From assembly GCA_007125585.1 (NCBI GenBank), contig SLCY01000021.1, forward strand, positions 1-54,141: 54,141 nt of DNA, written 5' to 3'. The notes below the pieces were generated by a model. That model did not search any database and was not told the origin of the DNA. It saw nothing but the letters and a program-made list of their open reading frames with translations. Origin of the DNA: Bacteroidales bacterium (GTDB lineage: Bacteria > Bacteroidota > Bacteroidia > Bacteroidales > UBA7960). The translations under genes and the position numbers were made by a program. Of this stretch, positions 8,130 to 17,882 are shown in pieces (the stretch's first letter is position 1; every line of letters starts with the position of its first letter).

Positions 8130-10322
8130 TCAGTGATCCCGGAGCTTGTTCAAAAGTTCAATGGCATCCGTTTGATCTTCAACCACATGGTTGGCTGCAG
8201 TTTGTGACAATCCGACCTTGACAGACCAGGCATGGGGGGGCATTGTTTGAAACAACAGCTCATCAGACCAGCCGGCACCAATGGCAAGGATAAAATCATA
8301 TTCCTTTCTCGACAACCAGTGCATGGCAAGCTCCCCTTTGTTGATCCCGGAGTTACTCACTTCGATCACCTTGCTGCCATGAAGCACATGGGCACTGATG
8401 TTGGTCGTGATGGACAGCAAATGGTCGTTTACCTCTTTTACCAGTTGTGATGCCTGCTCAATATCCGCCCTGTGGTAATGCCAGGCAACAGAATACTCCC
8501 GTTCCTGGACATAGGATCCTGGCAGGCGGTCGGTGTACATATCCAGGATGGGGATCACCTCTTGCTTCCATTCAGACGACAGTGGCTTCAGCAAACGCCA
8601 CTCTTTTTTACCGGCCTCCCGGATCCATGAACCATGTTCTGCCGTTAGGTTTACAGGCAGATCACCCAGCCATTCTTCCAGTTCATCCTTGCCCCTTCCG
8701 CTGATGATCACAATATCCGTCCTGGCCCGCGCATCCAGGGTTTGCAACAGGCCAAGCAGAGCATCCGGCGGTTCGGCAGAGGCGGGGTATTTGGAATAAG
8801 GCACCAGGGTCCCGTCATAATTTACAATGATGATGCGGCTTTTAGCGTCATGAAATTGTTTAACCAACTTACCGGTCAATGACTTATTGAGCAATTTCGT
8901 GCTTACTGTATCTCTCGATATGCTGCTAATATTTAACAGGCTAGTGACAAAATCCGTTGCCCATTTGGTAACGTCATACCGCTTCAACCGCTTCTGCATG
9001 ATCTTGTTGCCCCTGACCTGGTCTTTGACCGGTATGGTCAGGGCCTCGGCGATGGACGCTGCGATCTCATCAACACTGTTGGGATTGATCACCACGGATT
9101 CACTGAGCTCTTTGGCTGCACCGGTGAACTCACTCAGAATCAATACCCCTCTCTGGTCGGTAAGCGAAGCAATATATTCCTTCGCCACCAGGTTCATACC
9201 GTCGCGGAGGGGCGTCAGCAACGCAACATCACTCCTGCGATACTGGGCAATCAGCTCTTTGTGAGGCAATGAAGTATACTGGTAGATCACCGGGATCCAC
9301 GACATGCTGCCAAAAGACCCATTGATCTGGCCAACGAATTCATCGAGCCTGCTTTTTATTTTCCGGTAAGCACCTACAGCCGTGCGCGAAGGCACTACGA
9401 TCATATTGAGGCATACCTTGCCATGCCATTCAGGATGTTTTTTCAGGAACAATTCAAATCCCTTTAACCGGTTAATGATCCCTTTGGAATAATCAAGCCG
9501 GTCGACCGAAAGCACGATCTTCGGTTTCCCTTTGCCGGGCTTCGATGATGGATATGGTGAAACATCCATGGTGTGGAACTTATTGAAGTCAATCCCCATC
9601 GGGAAAGTATCGATCTCTACCAAATGGTCCGGCATGGAGATCTTGCCCATATGGTTTTCCTTGCCCAGGATGCGCAACGCACAACGTAAAAAGTGCTGGG
9701 TGTAGTCGTGGGTATGAAAGCCGACCAAATCGGCACCCAGCAAACCTTCCAGTATCTTTGTGCGGCTTTCTTTATGAAGCATCCGGAACATCTCATACGA
9801 CGGAAAGGGAATGTGCAGGAAAAAGCCAATGGGGTTGGAGACCTTTTCGCGCAACAGGGCGGGCAGCAACATCAGGTGATAATCATGCACCCATATGATG
9901 TCGTCTTCCCTGATCTCACCGAGCAACTCGTCACGGAAGATCTCATTCATCCGCTTGTACTCACGCCAGAACTCCAGGTTGAAATGGGCATAGTTGGGAA
10001 AGTAATGGAAGAGCGGCCAGATGGTTTTGTTGCAAAAACCCAGGTACACTTTATCCATCAGCTTTTTGGACAGGAAGACCGGTGAGGCCTTATATTCTTT
10101 CTGCACTTTTTCGCGCACAAGGTCTTCATCTTCCTTTTCAATATTGGTGCCGGGCCAACCCATCCAGATATAGTCTTTGATATCAGAGTCTTTATTCCCC
10201 AGGGAACTTAAAAAGTCGCTAAGCCCGGAAACAAGTCCGCCGGCACTCTTTTCCATGGTGAACTTGCCGTTGGTTGTGCTGACAACAACCGGCAAACGGT
10301 TGGAAACAATTAGTAGCCTCAT
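8130..10322 (-). CDS. otsA: Trehalose-6-phosphate synthase (OtsA) fused to an OtsB-like domain with degenerate HAD motifs
   Basis: OtsA motifs intact (MRLLIVSNRLPVVV, WVHDYHLMLLPALLRE, FFLHIPFPSYEMFR, DRLDYSKGI, LRDGMNLVAKEY). C-terminal OtsB has VNYDGTL instead of DxDGTL and GAGWSDE instead of GDDxTDE. Confidence 0.93.
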   Translation of the reverse strand: MRLLIVSNRLPVVVSTTNGKFTMEKSAGGLVSGLSDFLSSLGNKDSDIKDYIWMGWPGTNIEKEDEDLVREKVQKEYKASPVFLSKKLMDKVYLGFCNKTIWPLFHYFPNYAHFNLEFWREYKRMNEIFRDELLGEIREDDIIWVHDYHLMLLPALLREKVSNPIGFFLHIPFPSYEMFRMLHKESRTKILEGLLGADLVGFHTHDYTQHFLRCALRILGKENHMGKISMPDHLVEIDTFPMGIDFNKFHTMDVSPYPSSKPGKGKPKIVLSVDRLDYSKGIINRLKGFELFLKKHPEWHGKVCLNMIVVPSRTAVGAYRKIKSRLDEFVGQINGSFGSMSWIPVIYQYTSLPHKELIAQYRRSDVALLTPLRDGMNLVAKEYIASLTDQRGVLILSEFTGAAKELSESVVINPNSVDEIAASIAEALTIPVKDQVRGNKIMQKRLKRYDVTKWATDFVTSLLNISSISRDTVSTKLLNKSLTGKLVKQFHDAKSRIIIVNYDGTLVPYSKYPASAEPPDALLGLLQTLDARARTDIVIISGRGKDELEEWLGDLPVNLTAEHGSWIREAGKKEWRLLKPLSSEWKQEVIPILDMYTDRLPGSYVQEREYSVAWHYHRADIEQASQLVKEVNDHLLSITTNISAHVLHGSKVIEVSNSGINKGELAMHWLSRKEYDFILAIGAGWSDELLFQTMPPHAWSVKVGLSQTAANHVVEDQTDAIELLNKLRDH

Positions 10323-10367
10323 ATTGGTGTGTTTTTTTTATGATCTTTTAACCCTGTAGCAAGTTAA

Positions 10368-12785
10368 TTATTTATCGCTGCTAACTCGCTTTTTTAATGA
10401 AAACTCTTTATGATCATCGGTCTCAAAATAATATTTACGGCCATTCACCCCCACATGTACAGGTTCGGCCCATCCCCTGTCGAAATGTACTTTTAGCTTC
10501 TGATGATCAATGTCCAGTTTGATCCAGTGGCTGCGGTAGCGCACATGGAAGGAGAGGGATTTGATATCATCGGGCAAGTGTGGTTTCAGCCACAATGCAT
10601 CATCCCGTATCTCCAGACCGGAATAGCAGCGTTGTAAAATATCCAGTGACCCTGCCATTGCGCCCAGGTGTATCCCTTCATGGGTGGTGCCCCCCTGGAT
10701 GTCTTTAAAGTCGCTCATCAGGGCTTTACGGAAACTTTTCCATGAGCGTTCACGATGGCTGCGGGCATAAACCCATGCGTGAATTACCTGGCTTAATGTA
10801 GAACCGTGGGATGTTCTCTGGTAATAATAATCAATGTTTTTTAAAATGATCTCCTCGTTGAATGGATAGCCCAGATTATCGAAAAGCCTTTTCAGTTCTT
10901 CGTAAGAAAAAAGATAGAACAGCATCAACACATCCGCCTGCTTGCTCGCTTTATAGTAGTTCGGAGAATCATTCTCACTTTCCAGAATACGGTCAAGGCG
11001 CATCGCTTCGCCATATTTTCCAGTATAGTGATCCCAGTTCAGTTCTTTCAACTTCTCGTATCCTTCAAATTGTGAAATGATATCTCCTTCATGGTAGGGT
11101 ACGAACATTTTATGGGTGATATCTCTCCAACGGGCAATGTCTTTTTCATTGATTCCCATTTGTTTGCTCATCTGAACACTGCAGGCGTCATCCAGCAAGT
11201 CAATGAGTTTCAGTGCCCTTTCAATGACCCAGACTGCCATCACATTGGTGTAAGCATTGTTGTTGAGGCCCGGTTTTTCAATGCCAGGGTAGTGGGTATG
11301 GTATTCATCCGGCCCCATGATCCCGTTGATCTCATAACGATTGCGCATGGGATTGAACTGTGCAATATCTGACCAGAACAATGCCGTGGCTAAAATCATC
11401 TCCGCACCATACGCATTGAGGAAGTCCATATCGCCGGTACTTTGATAGTAGTGCCATACGTTGAATGGTATTGCCGCGTTGATATGGTATTGCAGATGGG
11501 TTACGTCAGGCAGCCATCTGCCCGATTTAGGGTTCAGATGTATCTTTTGTGTCTCTTCCCGGCCGTTGCTGCCACTTTGCCAGGGATACAAAGCCCCCCT
11601 GTAACCGCTTTCTTTCGCTGCCGCGTATGCCTCAGGAAGGCGGCGATACCTGTACATGAGCAGGGAACGTGACAGTTGAGGATAGTGCAGGTCGATGAAA
11701 GGCTGGATATACAGCTCATCCCAGAAAATATGCCCGCGATAGCCCTCACCATGCCATCCGCGGGCAGGAATGCCAATGTCGTAATCAATGCTGTTTTTCG
11801 ACACGGTCTGGTACAGATGAAAAATATGCAGACGGATCACCAGCTGGTCTTCATTGTTGGAATCCGCCAGCATGTCATTATGGTTCCACAGACATTCCCA
11901 CGCCATTCTCTGATGTTGCACCATATCGGCAAATGGGCCAATGCGCTTCATTTTGTTTTGCGCCTCCGTAAGAGGGTCGCTGATGGCAACATCCCGCGAT
12001 GTATATAACGAAACAAGCTTTTCCACCCTGATGGGTTCCAGCTTCTTGCACTCCAGCATGTAATCCCCTGCAACAGCATCCTTCAGGTGCACCAGTTTCT
12101 GATTTAACTCCAGCTTTTCGTGGTGTATATAAAATGATGTTTTCGCAGCCTGTGTTACCCGTATTTTTGACTGCTTTGTGCGGCTGGATAAATAAATGGT
12201 GTTGTCGTTCAGGCTGCCTTTACTGCTTACTTCCAGATGGTGCTGATTGAGATCTCTATAACGTTTCACATTGTTATTGATAAGGTTGCCGTCAATTCCC
12301 GAGCGGATGGTCAGCGGTCCGGACCAGTTTTCGGGAATAAAAGTCCACTCCAACCCGGCCACATGGTAGTCGGCCATGCTTACCAAACGCCGGCTGATGA
12401 TGGTGGTAATACGGCCTTCCTGATCGCTGAAGCGCATTTTCCTTTCCAAAATACCCTCTTTCATATTCAACGATGTAATAAACCCAAGCACCTTCATATC
12501 TTTTATGCTGAACCAGGGATTGTTGCCTATCCTGAACGTCAGCAGCAGCCAGTTGGGCCAGTTGACCAAATCCTCATTCTCTATCACCTTTCCGCTGATC
12601 TCTGACTTCATCCGGTTATACCCGCCTGCCAGGTAGGTTCCCGGATAATTGTGTTCGTTGTCTTTTTCCATTTCCAGCGCACCCCGGGTGACAAAATATC
12701 CATTGCCAAGCGCACACAAAGCTTCCTGCAATGGATGATCTTTTGGGTTCCACTGATCGTATTCAATAATCCATTTTTCGTCCAT
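10368..12785 (-). CDS. Glycoside hydrolase family 65 protein (trehalose/kojibiose/maltose phosphorylase-like)
   Basis: GALYPWQSGSNGREETQ; INGIMGPDEYHTHYPGIEKPGLNNNAYTNVMAVWV; GTTHEGIHLGAMAGSLDILQR. Confidence 0.93.
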   Translation of the reverse strand: MDEKWIIEYDQWNPKDHPLQEALCALGNGYFVTRGALEMEKDNEHNYPGTYLAGGYNRMKSEISGKVIENEDLVNWPNWLLLTFRIGNNPWFSIKDMKVLGFITSLNMKEGILERKMRFSDQEGRITTIISRRLVSMADYHVAGLEWTFIPENWSGPLTIRSGIDGNLINNNVKRYRDLNQHHLEVSSKGSLNDNTIYLSSRTKQSKIRVTQAAKTSFYIHHEKLELNQKLVHLKDAVAGDYMLECKKLEPIRVEKLVSLYTSRDVAISDPLTEAQNKMKRIGPFADMVQHQRMAWECLWNHNDMLADSNNEDQLVIRLHIFHLYQTVSKNSIDYDIGIPARGWHGEGYRGHIFWDELYIQPFIDLHYPQLSRSLLMYRYRRLPEAYAAAKESGYRGALYPWQSGSNGREETQKIHLNPKSGRWLPDVTHLQYHINAAIPFNVWHYYQSTGDMDFLNAYGAEMILATALFWSDIAQFNPMRNRYEINGIMGPDEYHTHYPGIEKPGLNNNAYTNVMAVWVIERALKLIDLLDDACSVQMSKQMGINEKDIARWRDITHKMFVPYHEGDIISQFEGYEKLKELNWDHYTGKYGEAMRLDRILESENDSPNYYKASKQADVLMLFYLFSYEELKRLFDNLGYPFNEEIILKNIDYYYQRTSHGSTLSQVIHAWVYARSHRERSWKSFRKALMSDFKDIQGGTTHEGIHLGAMAGSLDILQRCYSGLEIRDDALWLKPHLPDDIKSLSFHVRYRSHWIKLDIDHQKLKVHFDRGWAEPVHVGVNGRKYYFETDDHKEFSLKKRVSSDK

Positions 12786-12839
12786 AGGATAACGTTTTGG
12801 GTTTTATATTTTGCGTTAGCGGGGGCCGCAACATCGTGA

Positions 12840-14417
12840 TCACCGATCTCCCTGCCCTCGTTTATCATGCATATCGATGATTTTCCTGAAGAACTGCTGC
12901 ACCTGGAAGACATCCTTGAGACTAAAGTCAGCCGCGGTATCCTGGCCCCTGTTCTCCACCAGTATGCCCAGCCCTTTGCCCTTAAGCACCTTGAAAGCGT
13001 CTTCATCCGTCACATCATCCCCGATAAATACGGGTATGCTGTCCGGTTGTTTATCCAACGCCAGTGCCTCGTAGATCCATAATACAGCTTTTCCCTTATG
13101 CCAGTCGATATCGGGTTTGAGCTCGACCACCATTTTCCCTTTCCCGGTTTTCAGGTTTTTGTATTTTTCAAGCATCTTCCCGACCATATCAACCACATAT
13201 GGTACATCCTTTTCATCTGCATTCCTGTAATGCACGGCAATGGCATAACGTTTCCGGTCGATCTGTACCCCCTCAGCCTTCCCCTCAAAAAGGTTATGAA
13301 GGTCTTCTTCTACCTGGTCCATGGTCTGGATGATCTCCTCAGATTTCTCATGTTTCATGTACAGGCCATCCGGGCCGGAAGTGATATATCCATGACTGCC
13401 CGAGTAGATCAGGTGATCCAGCTGAATAAAGTCCTGCACATCCTCCTTGTCCCTCCCGGTAACCACTGCCACCGTGAAACGTTCGGCAAGATCGGACAGG
13501 GTGTCGCGCATTTCGTCCGACAACACGGCATCTTCAGGCCGTTGCACAATGGGCGTAAGGGTCCCATCGTAATCCAGGAAAAATGCGGGCTTCTTCCCGG
13601 AAAGGATGGCGAACACATCCGACTCTTCAGAAAAGACCATGGGTTTGGTATATCTGAAGTATCCGGCAATCTCATCATCACCAAACAAATCGAACGCCCT
13701 GAAGTCAGATATGCAAATATCAGCCCCATGCCGGAGCAGCTCTTTCCGGTTATCGAATCGGGCAACCCCCACCACCAGTCCGAAGAAACCTCTCTGGCCC
13801 GCCTGTACACCGGAGATGGCATCCTCAAAGACAATGCTCCGCTCAGGACGTACCTGCAATTCCCTGGCTGCTTCGAGGAAAATATCAGGATCCGGCTTCC
13901 CATTGAGTCCGCGCTCAGCAGCTATTACACCATCGACACGCACATCAAACAGATCGGCAATACCTGCCTGCTGTATGATGGTTTTACAGTTCTTGCTTGA
14001 AGAAACAACAGCAGTCTTTATCCCTTCCGACCGCCATTTTTGTAACTGCTCAACCGCCTCATCGTAGACCTCGGCACCATCCTGCTCGATCAGCTTGTTG
14101 AACAAAACATTCTTTTTGTTTCCCAGGGCACAGACCGATCCATGGCCGGGGGAATCCTCCACATTCCCGTACGGAAGCCCTATCTCCCTGGACGCCAGAA
14201 AACTCTTCACACCCTCATACCTGGGCTTTCCATCAATGTATTCATCATAATCATGATCATTCATGAAATCATCAATGCCCCTTTCTTTCAAAAAATCATC
14301 CAATGAATGCTTCCAGGCTTTTTTATGAACCGAACGGGTTTGGGTAAGCACCCCATCCAGGTCAAATATCAATGCATCAATATCTTTTGCTTGCAATCCT
14401 TCGCTATTCTTTGCCAT
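12840..14417 (-). CDS. Bifunctional beta-phosphoglucomutase-like HAD fused to trehalose-6-phosphate phosphatase (OtsB)
   Basis: N-terminus DALIFDLDGVLTQTRSVHKKAWK and IVFEDAISGVQAGQRGFFGLVVGV (beta-PGM-like); C-terminus AFFLDYDGTLTPIVQRPEDA, VAVVTGR, FIGDDVTDEDAF (OtsB). Confidence 0.93.
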   Translation of the reverse strand: MAKNSEGLQAKDIDALIFDLDGVLTQTRSVHKKAWKHSLDDFLKERGIDDFMNDHDYDEYIDGKPRYEGVKSFLASREIGLPYGNVEDSPGHGSVCALGNKKNVLFNKLIEQDGAEVYDEAVEQLQKWRSEGIKTAVVSSSKNCKTIIQQAGIADLFDVRVDGVIAAERGLNGKPDPDIFLEAARELQVRPERSIVFEDAISGVQAGQRGFFGLVVGVARFDNRKELLRHGADICISDFRAFDLFGDDEIAGYFRYTKPMVFSEESDVFAILSGKKPAFFLDYDGTLTPIVQRPEDAVLSDEMRDTLSDLAERFTVAVVTGRDKEDVQDFIQLDHLIYSGSHGYITSGPDGLYMKHEKSEEIIQTMDQVEEDLHNLFEGKAEGVQIDRKRYAIAVHYRNADEKDVPYVVDMVGKMLEKYKNLKTGKGKMVVELKPDIDWHKGKAVLWIYEALALDKQPDSIPVFIGDDVTDEDAFKVLKGKGLGILVENRGQDTAADFSLKDVFQVQQFFRKIIDMHDKRGQGDR

Positions 14418-14912
14418 CGAAAGAAATTTTTTAATTTATACAGACGGAAATGGCATAATGTGTGCCATTTTCCCATACGGCCTGAAAGATAATAATATAA
14501 TTTCAAATTAGCCCATTTCCTTAACCCAAACCAACCATCAGAAAATCTTTTCCGAAACCAAAGCCACTCATAGTAATGCATTTACGCTTCGCTTGCTTCA
14601 TCACCAACACGCAGGCGAAGCCTCGCTTGCAAAACCCTTTCCTGTTTTGGCTTATGGCCTCTCTTCAAGAAGGTCCAATAATCATTATAAAAAGAGAGCC
14701 TTTTTTGTGAAAGCAGGCATGCCTATTGGGGAAAAAATACACAGTAATGGTGACTGTCCCACACGATGGTTTTTCAATCATACTTTTGTATTCATTCGTG
14801 GCAACAGGCATGCCGTCTGCAGGAAAGAACAGCATAAAAGCATTGCGATGCAAATATTATGAGTATTTTTAGTGCTTCCAAAAACACATTTACTCACAAC
14901 ATACAGATCAAA

Positions 14913-17798
14913 ATGATTAGACAGTTGATTTTTACACTGTTCCTGGTCCTGATTTTTTCATGGGATATTCATGCCCAGACCGAAAGGGCCATTGGACTGC
15001 GGGAAAACACCCCGGCGGTCTTTGCGTTCACCAATGCAGATATTGTAACCGGTCCGGGCAGGGTGATCCGTGGCGGGGAGGTTATTGTGCGAAACGGAAC
15101 CATTGAGGCAGCAGGATCCGGTTTGGATATCCCTTCCGATGCAAGTGTCATAGACCTGGACGGACGAATGGTCTACCCCGGTTTTATTGATATCATGAGC
15201 CATTATGGGATGCCTGAGCCTGAAGAGGAAGAAGGGCTTCACTACTGGAACCCCCAGGTCAGGGCACATTACCGCAGCGCTGAATTTTTCAGGCCGGATG
15301 AAGAACAGGCAGCGGACTTGCGTTCCCAGGGGTTTGTTGTTGTCAATACTGCATCCTGCAACGGCCTTTTTCGCGGAACCGGAAGCATTGTAAGTTTGGG
15401 GGATGGTGATGCAGCCCGGATGATCATTCGCCAGGATATCGTTCAACATATGGGATTTCGTCCATCCGAAAAGCTTGGCAAAGGTTATCCTGCTTCAGGC
15501 ATGGGTGCCATTGCCCTCATACGTCAATCCTTATTGGATGCCGGCTGGTATGTTGCCGCACACAGTGCCTTCGATGCCAACCCTGCGCTGGACCGCCCTG
15601 AAACCAACAAAACGCTGGATGCCATCGCCGGTGCCCGGAAAAGCATGACACCCTTCATCGTTGAGGTGGAAAATGAAAATTGGTTTTTACGGGCAGCAGC
15701 CATTGCCGGAGAGTTTGACCTCAACATGTGGATCGTTGGCAGCGGACATGAATATCGCCGCCTGGAAGCAATCGCACAGACAGGCATGCCTGTGATCCTG
15801 CCACTGGCTTTTCCAGAAGCACCCGATGTGACAACCCCTGAAAAATCGATCAATGTGTCGCTGGAAACCCTCCGGCACTGGTATCTGGCACCTGAAAATC
15901 CTTCAAGGCTTGCTGATAGCGGACTGATGGTGGCCTTGTCCTCTTACGGGAGCGAAGGGAACTTCCTTAAAAACCTTCAGGCTGCGGTGGAACGTGGACT
16001 GGACAAGGACAAGGCCCTGGCTGCGCTGACAACCATTCCCGCAAAAATGTTGGGGATTGACAACCGTTATGGTGCCATCGCTGAAGGAAACGCGGCAAGC
16101 TTCATCATTGCCGATGATGACATCTTTGACGGGCCATCCGGTATTCGTGAGGTCTGGGTTGACGGGAAGCGATATGTCATAAAAGCTGAACAGGAAAAAC
16201 CTTGTGGCACATGGCAGATATCGTCCGGGACAGACCTTGACGGGGCAGAACTGGATTTGCAGGGGGCAAGCGGAAAAATATCCCTTGAAGACCAGGGGAC
16301 GCGCCTGACATGGGTCAAAGCGAATGAACAAAGGGTCAATATTGGTTTTGTGGGTGACTCCATTGGCCTGGAAGGCTTTTATAACCTGTCGGCCAATCTC
16401 AGTGCCGATGAGTTGCTGGGGTTAGGGAAAAAGGCCACGGGTGATTTCTTCACATGGATGGCCAGGCGAACGGGGCAGGCCGGGACAGCGGATGACAGGC
16501 CGCAACGCCCATACAGTCGACTGGAGCTGCCCCGGCGTTACCCTTCCATGGAATATGGACTGGCATCACCGCCAGAACAACCAGCCCACGTGATTATCCG
16601 CAATGCAACCATTTGGACACAGGGCCCGGCCGGCATTCTGGAAAATGCCGATATGCTTATCGAACAGGGGCAAATCACGGCAGTCGGACACAACATCGCT
16701 GCCCCACGCCGCTCCCTGGAAATTGATGCCAGCGGCATGCATGTGACGCCAGGACTGATCGACCCCCACATCCATACCAGCATCACCGGCGGGGTAAATG
16801 AGACAGGTGATGCCATCACCGCTGAAACACGTATCACCGATGTGCTGCACGGCGACAATGTCTGGATATACCGGTTGCTTGCTGGTGGGATCACTTCGGC
16901 CACCCTATTCCATGGCTCAGCCAACCCCATCGGCGGACAAAATGCCGTCATCAAGATGCGCTGGGGCCAGCTGCCGGATCAGTTGACAATAGAAGATGCC
17001 GCACCCGGACTAAAGATGGCCCTTGGAGAAAATGTCAAACGATTGGCTTCCCGATATCCCGGCAGCAGACAAGGCACGGAACAGATCATCAGGGATGCGT
17101 TCCAGGCTGCGCTGGAATACAACGATGCATGGTCGCGCTGGGAAAAACAATCAAAAGGGATGCCCCCGCGTCGCGACCTGCAGCTTGAAGCCATCCTTGA
17201 AGTCATTAAAGGAGAAAGAAAAGCCCACGTGCATGCCTACCGGCAAGATGAAATGCTCATGATGATGCGGCTGGCAGAAGAGTTTGGTTTTACCGTCGGT
17301 TCTTTTGAGCATACTCTGGAAGGATATAAAATTGCAGATGAGCTGAGGGAGCATGGCGCCGGTGCTGTAGTGTGGACAGATTGGTCATCGTTCAAAGTGG
17401 AAGCCTATGACGGTATCTTATACAATGCCCGGCTGCTGAATGAAGCCGGCGTGCTGACATCCCTTCACTCCGACAACACCCAACTGTCAACACGTATGAA
17501 CTGGGAAGGCGCAAAAACAATGATGACAGGCGTTTCAGAAACAGATGCCATGAACTTCATCACCCTGCACCCGGCAAAGATCATGGGCATTGACCACCGG
17601 GTTGGATCGCTGGAAGCCGGCAAAGACGCTGATTTCGTGATCTGGAACGGACATCCAATGTCAACATTCTCCATCCCCGAACAAACATGGGTGGACGGGA
17701 AGAAATACTTCGACCGCAAAGAAGACAGGGTATTGCAGACGGCAGTGAAAAAGGAAAGGGCACTGATCATCAACAGGATCCATGAGGAAGCACAGTAA
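14913..17798 (+). CDS. Large tandem-domain amidohydrolase, secreted
   Basis: Signal peptide-like MIRQLIFTLFLVLIFSWDIHAQ. Two amidohydrolase units: N-terminal YPGFIDIMSHYG, C-terminal TPGLIDPHIHTS. The ORF is open from 14859. Confidence 0.85.
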   Translation: MIRQLIFTLFLVLIFSWDIHAQTERAIGLRENTPAVFAFTNADIVTGPGRVIRGGEVIVRNGTIEAAGSGLDIPSDASVIDLDGRMVYPGFIDIMSHYGMPEPEEEEGLHYWNPQVRAHYRSAEFFRPDEEQAADLRSQGFVVVNTASCNGLFRGTGSIVSLGDGDAARMIIRQDIVQHMGFRPSEKLGKGYPASGMGAIALIRQSLLDAGWYVAAHSAFDANPALDRPETNKTLDAIAGARKSMTPFIVEVENENWFLRAAAIAGEFDLNMWIVGSGHEYRRLEAIAQTGMPVILPLAFPEAPDVTTPEKSINVSLETLRHWYLAPENPSRLADSGLMVALSSYGSEGNFLKNLQAAVERGLDKDKALAALTTIPAKMLGIDNRYGAIAEGNAASFIIADDDIFDGPSGIREVWVDGKRYVIKAEQEKPCGTWQISSGTDLDGAELDLQGASGKISLEDQGTRLTWVKANEQRVNIGFVGDSIGLEGFYNLSANLSADELLGLGKKATGDFFTWMARRTGQAGTADDRPQRPYSRLELPRRYPSMEYGLASPPEQPAHVIIRNATIWTQGPAGILENADMLIEQGQITAVGHNIAAPRRSLEIDASGMHVTPGLIDPHIHTSITGGVNETGDAITAETRITDVLHGDNVWIYRLLAGGITSATLFHGSANPIGGQNAVIKMRWGQLPDQLTIEDAAPGLKMALGENVKRLASRYPGSRQGTEQIIRDAFQAALEYNDAWSRWEKQSKGMPPRRDLQLEAILEVIKGERKAHVHAYRQDEMLMMMRLAEEFGFTVGSFEHTLEGYKIADELREHGAGAVVWTDWSSFKVEAYDGILYNARLLNEAGVLTSLHSDNTQLSTRMNWEGAKTMMTGVSETDAMNFITLHPAKIMGIDHRVGSLEAGKDADFVIWNGHPMSTFSIPEQTWVDGKKYFDRKEDRVLQTAVKKERALIINRIHEEAQ

Positions 17799-17882
17799 CG
17801 TTCATCATTTAAACTCTACGGTACCAACATTGAAAAATCATCATAAACACTTTTGGCCAAACCCTTTAACAAACAATATACA

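Noticed and set aside
13098-14000. 300-aa plus-strand ORF
   Set aside because: Antisense to the well-supported HAD-OtsB fusion gene. No recognisable domain.
14593-14862. 89-aa ORF in the gap between the trehalose cluster and the amidohydrolases
   Set aside because: No domain, odd composition, no good start context. Treated as intergenic.
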